A stretch of 56,615 nucleotides of DNA from NCBI GenBank assembly GCA_947627355.1, contig CANQVX010000010.1:1-56615 (forward strand), written 5' to 3'. Position 1 is the first letter of the stretch, and each line of letters starts with the position of its first letter. Under the pieces are notes generated by a model. That model was not told where the DNA came from. It saw only the letters and a list, made by a program, of their open reading frames with translations, and ran no database searches. This document shows positions 27,007 through 36,255 of the stretch, piece by piece. This DNA comes from an uncultured Bacilli bacterium. Lineage in GTDB: Bacteria > Bacillota_I > Bacilli_A > RFN20 > CAG-631. The translations under genes were made by a program, and so were the position numbers.

Positions 27007-27917
27007 TGGAATATCTTGATTATTTAAAAAGCGAATTTAAAAAAGCAAATAAAGTCGATTTACTCGACAAATATTTAAATGATGAATCGTTAAATGAAGA
27101 TGAAGTAATTGACTTTTTAAAGGTTATTGAAAAGGCTACTTTTTATAAAGAAAAACTAGATTTCATATTAAAATATGAAAATGTTATTTCTAAACGTTAT
27201 TATGACTTTGCCACTTATAAAATTAGTGCTTTACTTGATAACAAAGAATATGAAAAAGCTAAATTATTAATCTTAAATGAACTTAATTTACCTTACATTC
27301 CAACTGACTTTGAATCTTTTTTAAAAAGTAGTTTAAAAGAAATTCAATTAATTGAAAATGAATCTAAAAAAGATATTTCCATCAATGATTTAAAAAATCT
27401 TGGAAGCGCTAGTGAAGATAAAATATTTAGCGTTTTAACATCACTTAAGTATTTTAATCTTTCTTCTTTCTATGACCAATTTCAAATAATCTTTTCTCGT
27501 CATGATTTATCAAATTCGTTGAAGTCTGTATTACTTGCTTTATTATGTGACATGAAAGTTGATTATTCTTTTCAAGTTGTTAAAAATAACAAAACTTATT
27601 TAGTAAATCCATTTCAATTAAAAGATTTTCGTGAATTTGAATCTTTTAATCATTTAAATAAGATGATTGCTGATAACAGTAAAACTATGAGCATTAATGA
27701 AATGGAATATTTTAAAATGATTTGTGAAGCTTTGTTTTTAGATTTATATCCTGAACAAGTTGAATTAAATGATACTAACTCTATTTTCTATGCTATTTGT
27801 AAATTTTTAAATGAAGCTAACTATTTAAACAAAAAATTAAAAGAAGAATACTTGAATGCAAGTAAAGAAAATGACAAAGTAGAGTACTACTACTCGAAAA
27901 TAGTTTCATTGTTTTAA
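27006..27917 (+). CDS. Conserved helical protein of unknown function (possibly DUF3196-like, TPR-type)
   Basis: 303 aa, start overlapping the copA stop by 1 nt (TAATG), so translationally coupled. Lys/Glu/Leu-rich, predicted all-helical, with repeat-like units (NKEYEKAKLLILNEL) that resemble TPR or alpha-solenoid folds. No catalytic motif, no signal peptide or membrane span. A DUF3196-type family known from Mollicutes has this look, but I cannot confirm it. Placed between copA and the trigger-factor gene; a role in proteostasis would be only a guess. Confidence 0.6.
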   Translation: MEYLDYLKSEFKKANKVDLLDKYLNDESLNEDEVIDFLKVIEKATFYKEKLDFILKYENVISKRYYDFATYKISALLDNKEYEKAKLLILNELNLPYIPTDFESFLKSSLKEIQLIENESKKDISINDLKNLGSASEDKIFSVLTSLKYFNLSSFYDQFQIIFSRHDLSNSLKSVLLALLCDMKVDYSFQVVKNNKTYLVNPFQLKDFREFESFNHLNKMIADNSKTMSINEMEYFKMICEALFLDLYPEQVELNDTNSIFYAICKFLNEANYLNKKLKEEYLNASKENDKVEYYYSKIVSLF

Positions 27918-27923
27918 AAGTGT

Positions 27924-27952
27924 TTGTCTTTTGGTTAATATTATTATATAAT
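27924..27952 (+). promoter_or_regulatory. Promoter of tig
   Basis: TTGTCT (27924-27929), 17 nt, TATAAT (27947-27952), about 40 nt before the start codon. Confidence 0.7.
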
Positions 27953-27961
27953 ATTATTTCG

Positions 27962-27993
27962 TAACATTAATTAATTATTGGGAGGTAATGTTA
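27962..27993 (+). promoter_or_regulatory. Inverted repeat enclosing the tig ribosome site
   Basis: TAACATTA (27962-27969) and TAATGTTA (27986-27993) can form an 8-bp stem with the GGGAGG ribosome site in the 16-nt loop, ending 1 nt before the ATG. AT-only pairs make it weak; it could act as a temperature-sensitive or protein-bound control, which is speculation. Confidence 0.35.
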
Positions 27994-27994
27994 A

Positions 27995-29284
27995 ATGAAA
28001 ACAAATTATGAAAAACTAGAAAACGCTACAAGCAAATTAAATATTGTTATTGAAGATAGCGATATGACTGACAAAGAAGAATTAAACAAAGCCTTAGAAC
28101 AACTTGGTAAAAATATCACTATTCCAGGCTTTAGAAAAGGAAAAGCACCAGCTAACATGGTTCAAAGTAAAGTTAATCCAGTTGAATTAGTTGAACGCAT
28201 TCGTACAAATTTAATTAATAAAGCTTATCGTGAAGCAATTGAAAAATACAATATTCGCCCTGCTTTTCAACCATCTTTAAAAGTTTTAAATGAAGAAAAA
28301 GAATTTGAAGTTGAAATCGAAATTATCACTTATCCTGAAGTAACTTTAGGTGCTTATAAAGATATCGAAGTTAAAAAAGACGCAGTAGAAGTTACTGATA
28401 AAGAAGTTGATGATAAAGTACAAGAATTATTAAATCGCAGTGCTGAATATGAAATCGTTGAAGATGGCATCTTAGAAAAAGGAAACATCGCAATTATTGA
28501 TTTTGAAGGCTTTGTTGATGGTGTTCCATTTGAAGGTGGAAGTGCAACTAATTATTCTTTAGAAATCGGTTCAAATACTTTCATTCCAGGCTTTGAAGAT
28601 CAATTAATTGGTATGAAAAAAGAAGAAGATGGCGAAGTTAATGTTACTTTCCCAGAAAATTATGGTGGCGGACTTGCTAATAAAGCTGCTGTCTTTAAAG
28701 TAAAACTTCATGAAATTAAAAGAAAAGTTATTCCTGAATTAAATGATGAATTTGCAAAAGAAGCTGATATTGAAGGCGTTAACACAGTTGCTGATTTAAG
28801 AAAACATTTAGAAAATGATTTACTAGAAACTAAGAAAAGAAATGCTGAAAACAAGCAACAAAACGAATTAATTGAAAAAGTATGTGCAAATGCTACTCTT
28901 GAAATTAATGATAAATATGTTGAACGTGATACAGAAGCATTACTACAAGACTTTAAATTACGTTTACAACAACAAGGTCTATCTTATGAAGATTATTTAA
29001 AAATGACTGGTACTAAAGAAGAAGATTTAAACAAACAAGCTCGTGAAGAATCATTAAGATCAACTAAACAATATTTCACTTTAAATAAAATCGCTGAAGT
29101 TGAAAATATTACAGTATCAGACGAAGACTTAGAAGCCGAATTACAAAAGATGGCTGATGCTAATAAATTACCACTTGAAAAAGTAAAAGAATATTTAAAA
29201 AACAGACTTGATTCATTTAGAACTGATTTAAGAATCAATAAAGTTCTTGAATTTTTAAAACAAAACAATAAATTAGATGCCTAA
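27995..29284 (+). CDS. tig: Trigger factor (ribosome-bound chaperone/peptidyl-prolyl isomerase)
   Basis: 429 aa. N-terminal ribosome-binding domain with the signature GFRKGKAP (about 43-50), central FKBP-type domain (IAIIDFEGFVDG, FIPGFEDQLIGM), and a C-terminal helical domain with many charged residues. Binds nascent chains at the ribosome exit. Full length for the family. Own promoter; lon follows 59 nt downstream, a common proteostasis neighbourhood in Firmicutes, here without clpX. Confidence 0.96.
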   Translation: MKTNYEKLENATSKLNIVIEDSDMTDKEELNKALEQLGKNITIPGFRKGKAPANMVQSKVNPVELVERIRTNLINKAYREAIEKYNIRPAFQPSLKVLNEEKEFEVEIEIITYPEVTLGAYKDIEVKKDAVEVTDKEVDDKVQELLNRSAEYEIVEDGILEKGNIAIIDFEGFVDGVPFEGGSATNYSLEIGSNTFIPGFEDQLIGMKKEEDGEVNVTFPENYGGGLANKAAVFKVKLHEIKRKVIPELNDEFAKEADIEGVNTVADLRKHLENDLLETKKRNAENKQQNELIEKVCANATLEINDKYVERDTEALLQDFKLRLQQQGLSYEDYLKMTGTKEEDLNKQAREESLRSTKQYFTLNKIAEVENITVSDEDLEAELQKMADANKLPLEKVKEYLKNRLDSFRTDLRINKVLEFLKQNNKLDA

Positions 29285-29343
29285 TAAATTAAGTTAGTTT
29301 TTTAAAATTTAGGTAATACTTGATTTGAAAGGAGGAAGAAGCA

Positions 29344-31692
29344 ATGGCAAATGAAAAAGAAAAGAAAACAGTTTTAGAAATGGAATATCCAATTTTATGT
29401 ACTCTAGGTCCTGTTCTATTTCCTAAAAATCGTACAGTTATTGAAGTTGGCAGAAGTTTTAGTATTAAAGCAGTTAACATTTCAAACAAATCATATGAAG
29501 GCTATATTGTTGTTATTCCTCAATTAGATCCAAAAGGCAATGTGATTCGTAAAAACACAATTTCAGCTTATGGAACAATGGCAAAAATTGAAAAAGTTGT
29601 AGAACATGGTAGTCAATTAAGCGTTACTATCAATGGTTTACAAAGAGTTAAATTAATGTCATTTACTATAAGTGATAAGTTTGAATGTTTTTGTGGACAA
29701 GTTGCTGTAGTAGAAGATGTTGAGGGTGACATGGAAAAAGAAACGGTTTATATTAATATGATTCGTGATAAAATTAGTAAAAGTTCAGCAAATCCTCGCG
29801 AAATATTAAACCGTCTTGAAAAGAATGCAACTGCTGCTGAAATCAGTGATGTTGTTGCTCAATATTATGTCCATGATTTCAATACTAAGTTAGAATTATT
29901 AAAAACCGAAGATGTCATTAAACGTTTTGAAATAATTGTAGCTTGTCTTGAAAAAGAAAATAACATGCAAGAAATTGAAAAAGAAATTGATGAAAAACTA
30001 AGAAATCGACTCAATGAAAATCAAAAAGAATTTTATTTAAGAGAAAAACTAAGAGTAATTAAAGAAGAATTAGGTGATATTACTCCTGCTGATAAAGATG
30101 CTGATGATATTCGTAAATTATTAGATGAAAATCCTTATCCAGAACACATCAAAAATAAGATTCTATCAGAACTTAAACGTTATGAAATGATGCCTCAAGC
30201 AAGTAGTGAAGCATCAATGTTAAAAACTTACATTGACTGGTTAATCGATATTCCTTGGTATCAAAGATCAAATGATAACAATGATATCTTTAAAGTAGAA
30301 ACAATTCTTGATGAAGATCATTATGGTCTTGAAAAAATTAAAGAAAGAATTGTTGAATATTTGGCTGTTAAGACTTTAACAAGTTCCTTAAAAGCTCCAA
30401 TTTTATGTTTTGTTGGACCTCCAGGAGTTGGCAAAACTTCTCTTGCAAGATCTATTGCTAGAGCTTTAGATCGCAGATTTGTTAAGATGTCTTTAGGTGG
30501 CGTTAAAGATGAAGCTGAAATTAGAGGCTTCCGTCGTACTTATGTTGGCTCATTACCTGGTAGAGTAATTCAAGGAATGAAAAAAGCTGGCGTTATAAAT
30601 CCTGTCTTTTTACTCGATGAAATCGATAAAATGGGTGCTGATTATAAGGGCGATCCAGCAAGTGCTATGCTTGAATTATTAGATCCAGAACAAAATAAAT
30701 ATTTCAGTGATCACTACATTGAAGAACCTTATGATTTATCAAATGTTTTATTTATTGCAACAGCAAACTATCTTGAAAACATTCCTGCTCCATTACGTGA
30801 TCGTCTAGAAATCATTCAAATTTCTAGTTATACTGAAATTGAAAAACAAAATATTGCTATTAAGCATTTAGTTCCTAAACAATTAGTAGCACATGGCTTA
30901 GAAAACGAAAACATCACATTTAGTGAAGATGCTTTAATGCATATCATTCGTTACTATACTAGAGAAGCTGGTGTTCGTAATTTAGAAAGAGCTATCGCTA
31001 AAATTTGTCGTAAATTAGTTGTAAGAAAACTTAAAAATAACCTAACTCTTGATATTAATACTATTACTATCAAATATGTTCAAGAATTCTTAGGCAAAGA
31101 AATCTTTGATTATTCTAAAAAAGAAAAAGAAAATCAAATTGGTGTCGTTACAGGACTAGCTTATACTGAATTTGGCGGCGATATTTTACCAATTGAAGTT
31201 AATTACTTTGAAGGTAAAGGATCTCTTGTTGTAACTGGTCAACTTGGTGATGTCATGAAAGAATCAGCAAGTATTGCTCTAGACTATGTTAAAGCTAATG
31301 CTAATTTATATCAAATTAATCCTGATATGTTTTCAAAAATTGATTTACACATTCACGTTCCTGAAGGAGCTGTTCCTAAAGATGGACCAAGTGCTGGTAT
31401 TACAATGACTACCGCGATTGTTAGTGCTTTAACTAGACGTAAAGTTAAATCCGATTTAGCTATGACTGGTGAAGTAACACTTCGTGGTAATGTTTTACCA
31501 ATTGGTGGCTTAAAAGAAAAATCAATTAGTGCTCATCGTTCAGGAATTAGAACCGTTATCATTCCAAAAGATAACGAAAAAGACTTAGAAGAATTACCAA
31601 AAATAGTTCTTGACGAAATCAATTTTGTTCCAGTTTCTCATGTTGAGCAAGTTATTAATCTAGCTTTAGAGGAACAAAGCAATGCTGCTTAA
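29344..31692 (+). CDS. lon: ATP-dependent protease Lon
   Basis: 782 aa. N-terminal substrate-binding LON domain (about 10-205), coiled helical region, AAA+ module with Walker A GPPGVGKT and Walker B VFLLDEIDKM, then the S16 protease domain with the catalytic Ser motif PKDGPSAGITM and the downstream Lys (GGLKEK). Degrades misfolded and regulatory proteins. GAAAGGAGG ribosome site before the ATG at 29344. Overlaps engB by 11 nt, the standard lon-engB pairing. Confidence 0.97.
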   Translation: MANEKEKKTVLEMEYPILCTLGPVLFPKNRTVIEVGRSFSIKAVNISNKSYEGYIVVIPQLDPKGNVIRKNTISAYGTMAKIEKVVEHGSQLSVTINGLQRVKLMSFTISDKFECFCGQVAVVEDVEGDMEKETVYINMIRDKISKSSANPREILNRLEKNATAAEISDVVAQYYVHDFNTKLELLKTEDVIKRFEIIVACLEKENNMQEIEKEIDEKLRNRLNENQKEFYLREKLRVIKEELGDITPADKDADDIRKLLDENPYPEHIKNKILSELKRYEMMPQASSEASMLKTYIDWLIDIPWYQRSNDNNDIFKVETILDEDHYGLEKIKERIVEYLAVKTLTSSLKAPILCFVGPPGVGKTSLARSIARALDRRFVKMSLGGVKDEAEIRGFRRTYVGSLPGRVIQGMKKAGVINPVFLLDEIDKMGADYKGDPASAMLELLDPEQNKYFSDHYIEEPYDLSNVLFIATANYLENIPAPLRDRLEIIQISSYTEIEKQNIAIKHLVPKQLVAHGLENENITFSEDALMHIIRYYTREAGVRNLERAIAKICRKLVVRKLKNNLTLDINTITIKYVQEFLGKEIFDYSKKEKENQIGVVTGLAYTEFGGDILPIEVNYFEGKGSLVVTGQLGDVMKESASIALDYVKANANLYQINPDMFSKIDLHIHVPEGAVPKDGPSAGITMTTAIVSALTRRKVKSDLAMTGEVTLRGNVLPIGGLKEKSISAHRSGIRTVIIPKDNEKDLEELPKIVLDEINFVPVSHVEQVINLALEEQSNAA

Positions 31693-32266
31693 AAATGTAA
31701 AATATTTGTTATCTTGTCCAAGTAAACAATATTGGCCAGATAACTTAAAAAAAGAAATTTGTATTGTTGGTCGTAGTAATGTTGGAAAATCAACCATAAT
31801 CAACAAAATGACCAACAATAAAAACATGGCCAAGGTATCAAAAACACCCGGTCTTACTAAATATTTAAACTTTTTCGATGTTGATGATAAGTTTAGATTA
31901 GTTGATACTCCAGGATATGGTTATGCTAAAGTATCTGTTAATCGTGATGCTTCATTTGAAAAAATGATGCAAGAATATTTATTTGACCGTGATTGTTTAA
32001 TTGGTTTAATCCTAATTGTTGATTCTAAAACTGGTTTAACTGTTGATGATATCTCTTTACTAAAACTAGCTAACAAAGCAAATCGTGATATTTATATTGT
32101 TTGTAGTAAATATGATAAGTTAAATCAAAAGATGAAATATCAATTAAAATTACAATTAAAAGACGCTAGTGAAGCTTTTTATGTAAAAGATGTTATTTAC
32201 TATTCAAGTTTTGATGAAAGCTATAATCAAGTGGTCGAATTGATTTTAAACTTAATGGATAACTAA
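31682..32266 (+). CDS. engB: Ribosome biogenesis GTP-binding protein EngB/YsxC
   Basis: 194 aa, single TRAFAC GTPase domain: G1 GRSNVGKST, G2 region SKTPGLTKY, G3 DTPGYGYA, G4 SKYD in place of the common TKxD. Essential factor for 50S subunit assembly in Bacillus. The start lies inside the last codons of lon, so the genes are coupled. Family length is normal (about 195). Confidence 0.95.
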   Translation: MLLKNVKYLLSCPSKQYWPDNLKKEICIVGRSNVGKSTIINKMTNNKNMAKVSKTPGLTKYLNFFDVDDKFRLVDTPGYGYAKVSVNRDASFEKMMQEYLFDRDCLIGLILIVDSKTGLTVDDISLLKLANKANRDIYIVCSKYDKLNQKMKYQLKLQLKDASEAFYVKDVIYYSSFDESYNQVVELILNLMDN

Positions 32267-32297
32267 ACGAAAGAAAGTAATTTTCTTTCGTTTTTTT
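32265..32297 (+). terminator. Terminator after lon-engB
   Basis: Perfect 12-bp stem AAACGAAAGAAA/TTTCTTTCGTTT (32265-32276 with 32282-32293), 5-nt loop, T run. Confidence 0.9.
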
Positions 32298-32315
32298 ATC
32301 ATAAAATGCTAACTT

Positions 32316-32334
32316 CTATCATATATAATGATAG
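32316..32334 (+). promoter_or_regulatory. Promoter region with inverted repeat before the SpoVID-like gene
   Basis: CTATCAT-ATATA-ATGATAG, a perfect 7-bp inverted repeat centred on a TATAAT (32324-32329). No good sigma-A -35. TCATAAA (32299-32305), then 14 nt, then CATATATA (32320) is a partial fit to a sporulation sigma-E promoter. Both readings are tentative. Confidence 0.4.
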
Positions 32335-32345
32335 AGGTGGACGAA

Positions 32346-32996
32346 ATGGATAAAATTATTTTAGAAAAAGCAATACATTTTTCTTGCAATGTTGATAAGT
32401 TATATGATGTATCATTAAAAGACTCAATAGACTATAAATTATTAGATGATGGCTGTAGTGTTGTAGGAGTTATAAAATTATCCGGGATAGCCTCAACTTT
32501 AAAAGGTAACGAAAAGTTTGATGAAAATATTGATGTCGATATTTATGCTCCCTTCAGTCAAGTAATCGACCAAGCAAAATTTTCTTTAAAAGTAGACAGT
32601 TATGAAACTCAAATACTACGAGATGTCGTAGTTTTTAAGATTTCTTTAAAAGTAAATGGGTTTAGAAAACTTGAAGAATTAGATAATACAAGTGAAACTA
32701 ATTTAAACAATCCTTATAACTTAACCAATGAAATCGATGAAATAATCGATGATCCAGCACCATTATATGATAATGATTTGCTACAAGAATTTAACAATCT
32801 TGAAACAAATTTACCTTCAGTTAATGAAGAAATAAAACAAGATTTAAACAGTGAAAATAAAATTGAAAAGATTGTAGAAGTAACTTCAAATGAAACAAGA
32901 AATGAAACAAAACCTTGGGCAACTGATTTATTTAAACAAAAAGATTCTTATGTTACATTTTATAAAATTCATCGAAAAGAAACCGATAATGAATAA
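32346..32996 (+). CDS. SpoVID-like SPOCS-domain protein lacking LysM
   Basis: 216 aa. Residues about 1-115 form a beta-rich domain (VVGVIKLSGIAST, VDIYAPFSQVIDQ, VVFKISLKVNGFRKL) that I read as the SPOCS/SpoVID N-terminal domain; then an acidic Asn/Glu-rich linker, and an end WATDLFKQKDSYVTFYKIH. In Bacillus SpoVID a similar last segment leads into a LysM domain; here the protein stops. Support also comes from the next gene, YsxE-like, the spoVID-ysxE order seen downstream of lon-engB and hem genes in Bacillus. Start at 32346, preceded by GAGGTGG; an ATG at 32328 is inside the promoter. SpoVID drives spore-coat encasement; function here is uncertain. Confidence 0.6.
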   Translation: MDKIILEKAIHFSCNVDKLYDVSLKDSIDYKLLDDGCSVVGVIKLSGIASTLKGNEKFDENIDVDIYAPFSQVIDQAKFSLKVDSYETQILRDVVVFKISLKVNGFRKLEELDNTSETNLNNPYNLTNEIDEIIDDPAPLYDNDLLQEFNNLETNLPSVNEEIKQDLNSENKIEKIVEVTSNETRNETKPWATDLFKQKDSYVTFYKIHRKETDNE

Positions 32997-33907
32997 TGCG
33001 TGACACTTTAAAGCAACTTTATGATATTGAACCAATTGCCTTAATAAAGTGTTCAGATAAAGTTTTTCAAATAAAATGTGAAAATGAATCTTATTGCCTA
33101 AAATACATTAATCATTATGATGATGGTAAAGTTTTAGAAAAACTAAAAGCACTTCATATCGATTACTTTACAATGCCAATTCAAACTCAACAAAGAACAA
33201 TAACACCAACCTATCAAAATAAAATTATTAGGCTTACTCCTTGGATTCAAGAAGAATATCTTGAAGCAAAAGATATAAAACTAAAATATTATTTAACAAG
33301 AATTGCTGAAGTCCATCAAAAAAGTGTCTTTAGTTCTAATGTTAGTGTTAGTTTTTATAATGAAACAGCAGCTCATATCGAAGAACTTCAAAGTGAATCA
33401 TTACATTTATTAGATAAAATGATGGAAGATATTGAACGTCTTGATTATAAGTCTCCCTCCCAATGGTATTACACTTTAAATTACACTAAATTTATTAAAT
33501 CACTTGATAAATCAAAACAACACTTAAATAAATTTAAAGAATTAACCAAAGATAAAAGCACCATAAGACAAGTTATAACTCATCAAAACTTTGATTATAA
33601 TCATGTTTTTATTTCAAAAGATAAAATTATTTCTAATGAAAAAATGACGATTTGCTCGCCAGTTTTTGAAATAACATCATTATTTGAACATTCCTATTTT
33701 GGTTCTATTGATTTATCAGGATGCCTTAAAGAATATTTTAATAAGTTTAGTTTTGAAGACTATGAAATCGAATGGTTACTTGCCTTATTATATATACCAA
33801 GAATTAAATTTTATCCAGGCAATGATTTTAAAAATTTAACTAATATCATGCAAGGTGTATTCATGGTTAAAAGTGTTGATGAATTATTTGAAGAATATAA
33901 AAAATAG
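32996..33907 (+). CDS. YsxE/CotS-like spore-coat kinase-fold protein, probable pseudokinase
   Basis: 303 aa, start overlapping the previous stop by 1 nt. Looks like a shortened aminoglycoside-phosphotransferase/CotS fold: N-lobe strands (FQIKCENESYCLKYI), a hinge-like IIRLTPWIQEEYLE, and the catalytic-loop position reading ITHQNFDYNHVF where active members have HGDxxxxN. The catalytic Asp is Asn, and the metal-site Asp is not evident, so catalysis is unlikely. YsxE in Bacillus is a spore-coat protein encoded right after spoVID. The pairing makes the call; identity is otherwise low. Confidence 0.6.
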   Translation: MRDTLKQLYDIEPIALIKCSDKVFQIKCENESYCLKYINHYDDGKVLEKLKALHIDYFTMPIQTQQRTITPTYQNKIIRLTPWIQEEYLEAKDIKLKYYLTRIAEVHQKSVFSSNVSVSFYNETAAHIEELQSESLHLLDKMMEDIERLDYKSPSQWYYTLNYTKFIKSLDKSKQHLNKFKELTKDKSTIRQVITHQNFDYNHVFISKDKIISNEKMTICSPVFEITSLFEHSYFGSIDLSGCLKEYFNKFSFEDYEIEWLLALLYIPRIKFYPGNDFKNLTNIMQGVFMVKSVDELFEEYKK

Positions 33908-33930
33908 TCGTTTCTATCGACTATTTTTTA
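33901..33930. terminator. Bidirectional terminator between the YsxE-like gene and thiI
   Basis: AAAATAGTCG (33901-33910) pairs with CGACTATTTT (33918-33927), 7-nt loop, T run on the plus side and A-rich on the other. Overlaps the YsxE-like stop codon. Confidence 0.85.
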
Positions 33931-33932
33931 TA

Positions 33933-35108
33933 TTAATCATCAACTTTAATGTATTCAACTGTAGCCTTTTCAATGCATTCTTTAATCATAGTAGTAAAAT
34001 CAAACTTACTTTCATAATAAATGCACTTATCAAGTCTTGGTTTAGTCGTTGGATTTTTAGGATCAAAGATTGTACAACAGTCTTCATATGGCAATATAGA
34101 TGTAGCATATGTATTAATTTCAGTAGCAATTTTAATGATATCGTTTTTATCCATAATAGCTAGTGGTCTAATTATTACATTATTAGTTACTTCATTAATA
34201 ACTTGCATACTATTTAATGTTTGAGAAGCAACTTGACCAACACTTTCACCATTGATAATGCATAGACAATTGTCCTTTCTAGCGACAAAATCGGCGATTC
34301 GATACATCATTCTACGCATAATGGTAATGGCATATGATTCATCACAACATTCATAAATTTTAACTTGTAAATCAGTAAATGGAATGTTGTAAAATTTTAT
34401 TTGTCCTTGGATTTTAGCTAGTTCTTTTAGTAATGTTTTTACTTTAAATACAGCCATATCACTAGTATAAGGAGGACTTGAAAAATGAATTGCTTCAATT
34501 TTAACGCCTTTTTTCATCATTAAAAAGCCAGCAACTGGTGAATCAATTCCACCACTAATCATTAATAAGCCTTTTCCTCCACTTCCAAGTGGAAATCCTT
34601 TTAAGCCTTCATATTTTGTTATGTAAATATAACAAGCATCTAATCTAACTTCAATTTTAATTTTTAAATCTGGATTATGAACATCTACTTTTAAATCAGT
34701 GTTTCTTAAAATAGCTGTTGCTACATCACGATTTATTTCATCAGATATCATATTAAATGATTTATCACTACGGCTAGCAACAACTTTAAAAGTATGCCAA
34801 TTAGGATCATACTTGTCTTTTATCATAGCTAGCACACTATCTTTAATTAAATCAATGTTTTTTTCAACTTTTGATACTAATGAATAACTAGAAATACCAG
34901 AAATGTATTTTAATCGTCTTAAGATTTCATCATAATCTTCATCATTTAGATGAATATACATGCGGTCGTATTGTTTTTCAAAACTAAGTGATGGCATATC
35001 TAAAAAAGCATTCTTTAAGTTATTAAATAAGCAATCGACAAAATCTTTACGATTCTTTTTTTTCAAAGTTAATTCACCATAACGAATCATGATTTCACTA
35101 TAAATCAT
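33933..35108 (-). CDS. thiI: tRNA 4-thiouridine synthetase ThiI
   Basis: 391 aa. N-terminal ferredoxin-like and THUMP domains (about 1-165) and a PP-loop ATP pyrophosphatase domain with SGGIDSPVAGF. The rhodanese domain of the E. coli enzyme is absent, as in most Firmicutes. Makes s4U8 in tRNA and may supply sulfur for thiamine. The gene follows a cysteine desulfurase gene by 8 nt; that enzyme is the expected persulfide donor. Confidence 0.94.
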   Translation of the reverse strand: MIYSEIMIRYGELTLKKKNRKDFVDCLFNNLKNAFLDMPSLSFEKQYDRMYIHLNDEDYDEILRRLKYISGISSYSLVSKVEKNIDLIKDSVLAMIKDKYDPNWHTFKVVASRSDKSFNMISDEINRDVATAILRNTDLKVDVHNPDLKIKIEVRLDACYIYITKYEGLKGFPLGSGGKGLLMISGGIDSPVAGFLMMKKGVKIEAIHFSSPPYTSDMAVFKVKTLLKELAKIQGQIKFYNIPFTDLQVKIYECCDESYAITIMRRMMYRIADFVARKDNCLCIINGESVGQVASQTLNSMQVINEVTNNVIIRPLAIMDKNDIIKIATEINTYATSILPYEDCCTIFDPKNPTTKPRLDKCIYYESKFDFTTMIKECIEKATVEYIKVDD

Positions 35109-35116
35109 ATAGATAC

Positions 35117-36253
35117 CTACTTTCTAATTGTTTTTAATATTTGTTTTAAACTTGTTATAAAGTAATTGATTTCTTCATTAGACAAAGCCGTGTCCATACT
35201 AATTCTAATGGATGATAAACATACATCATTTGGCTTATTCATAGCTTTTAAAGTGGTAGAAATTGAATCTTTTAAAGCAACACTACAAGCACTTTTTGAA
35301 GAAACATAGATACCTAGATTAGAAAACTGACGAATAATTACTTCAGGATTATAACCAGGTAATGAAAAATTAATAATATTAGGAATTGTATAATCAATGC
35401 TTGAATTAATATAAACTTCATTTATCTTTTTTAATTCTTCAATTAGTTTATTTTTACAAATTGCTATTTCAGATTGTTTTTGTTTCATTTCTTCTAATTC
35501 AATTTTTAAAGCTAGAGCATTTGAAACATTGCTCATCCAGTTACTTGTTCCAGCTTTAAGTGAATTCATGGCAGGATGGCCGGTTAGTAAAGGAAACAAA
35601 GTGACTTTTTGTTTTTTATATAATAAGCCACATCCTTTTAGGCCATGAATCTTATGAAAAGACATCGTAGCTATATCAAAATCATTAAAATCAATTGCAA
35701 CTTTTCCAATAGCTTGAGTGATATCAGAATGGAAAATAACTTTAGGATATTGTTTTAATATTTTTGATATTTCTTTGATAGGCATGATAGTTCCAACTTC
35801 GTTATTAACATACATTATTGAAACTAAAATGACATCATTATTTAAATTATTTTTTAATTCTTGTAAATCAATTAAACCATTTTCATCAACATCCAAATAA
35901 ACAACATGAAAACCAAAATCATTTTCAAGTTGTTTAAAGCATTCAAGAACACTTGGATGTTCAACTTTAGAAGTAATAATGGTATTTCCTCTATTTTTAT
36001 ATTGAAAAGCAACGCCTTTAATAGCATGATTATTACCTTCAGTGGCTCCTGAATTAAAAAAGATTTCTTGATAAGATACATGTAATAAATTAGCGATATC
36101 TTGTCTTGCTTTAGTTTCATATGCTAAAGCTTTTTCACCTAATTTATGTAAAGAACCAGTTGAAGCATAATTTTCATTTAAAAGTGATAAATATAAATCT
36201 TGAACTTTTTTATTAGTATTAGTTGTAGAAGCACAATCTAAATATAACTCCAT
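35117..36253 (-). CDS. Cysteine desulfurase (NifS/IscS family), ThiI partner
   Basis: 378 aa, PLP enzyme. Visible sites: GATEGNNHAI (cofactor phosphate), HSDITQAIGK (PLP Asp/Gln region), SFHKIHGLKG (PLP-binding Lys), SSKSACS (catalytic Cys). Transfers sulfur from Cys to ThiI in the style of Bacillus NifZ, which lies in the same ezrA-nifZ-thiI order. Could also feed Fe-S assembly, as no suf/isc genes appear in this window. Confidence 0.92.
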   Translation of the reverse strand: MELYLDCASTTNTNKKVQDLYLSLLNENYASTGSLHKLGEKALAYETKARQDIANLLHVSYQEIFFNSGATEGNNHAIKGVAFQYKNRGNTIITSKVEHPSVLECFKQLENDFGFHVVYLDVDENGLIDLQELKNNLNNDVILVSIMYVNNEVGTIMPIKEISKILKQYPKVIFHSDITQAIGKVAIDFNDFDIATMSFHKIHGLKGCGLLYKKQKVTLFPLLTGHPAMNSLKAGTSNWMSNVSNALALKIELEEMKQKQSEIAICKNKLIEELKKINEVYINSSIDYTIPNIINFSLPGYNPEVIIRQFSNLGIYVSSKSACSVALKDSISTTLKAMNKPNDVCLSSIRISMDTALSNEEINYFITSLKQILKTIRK

Positions 36254-36255
36254 TA

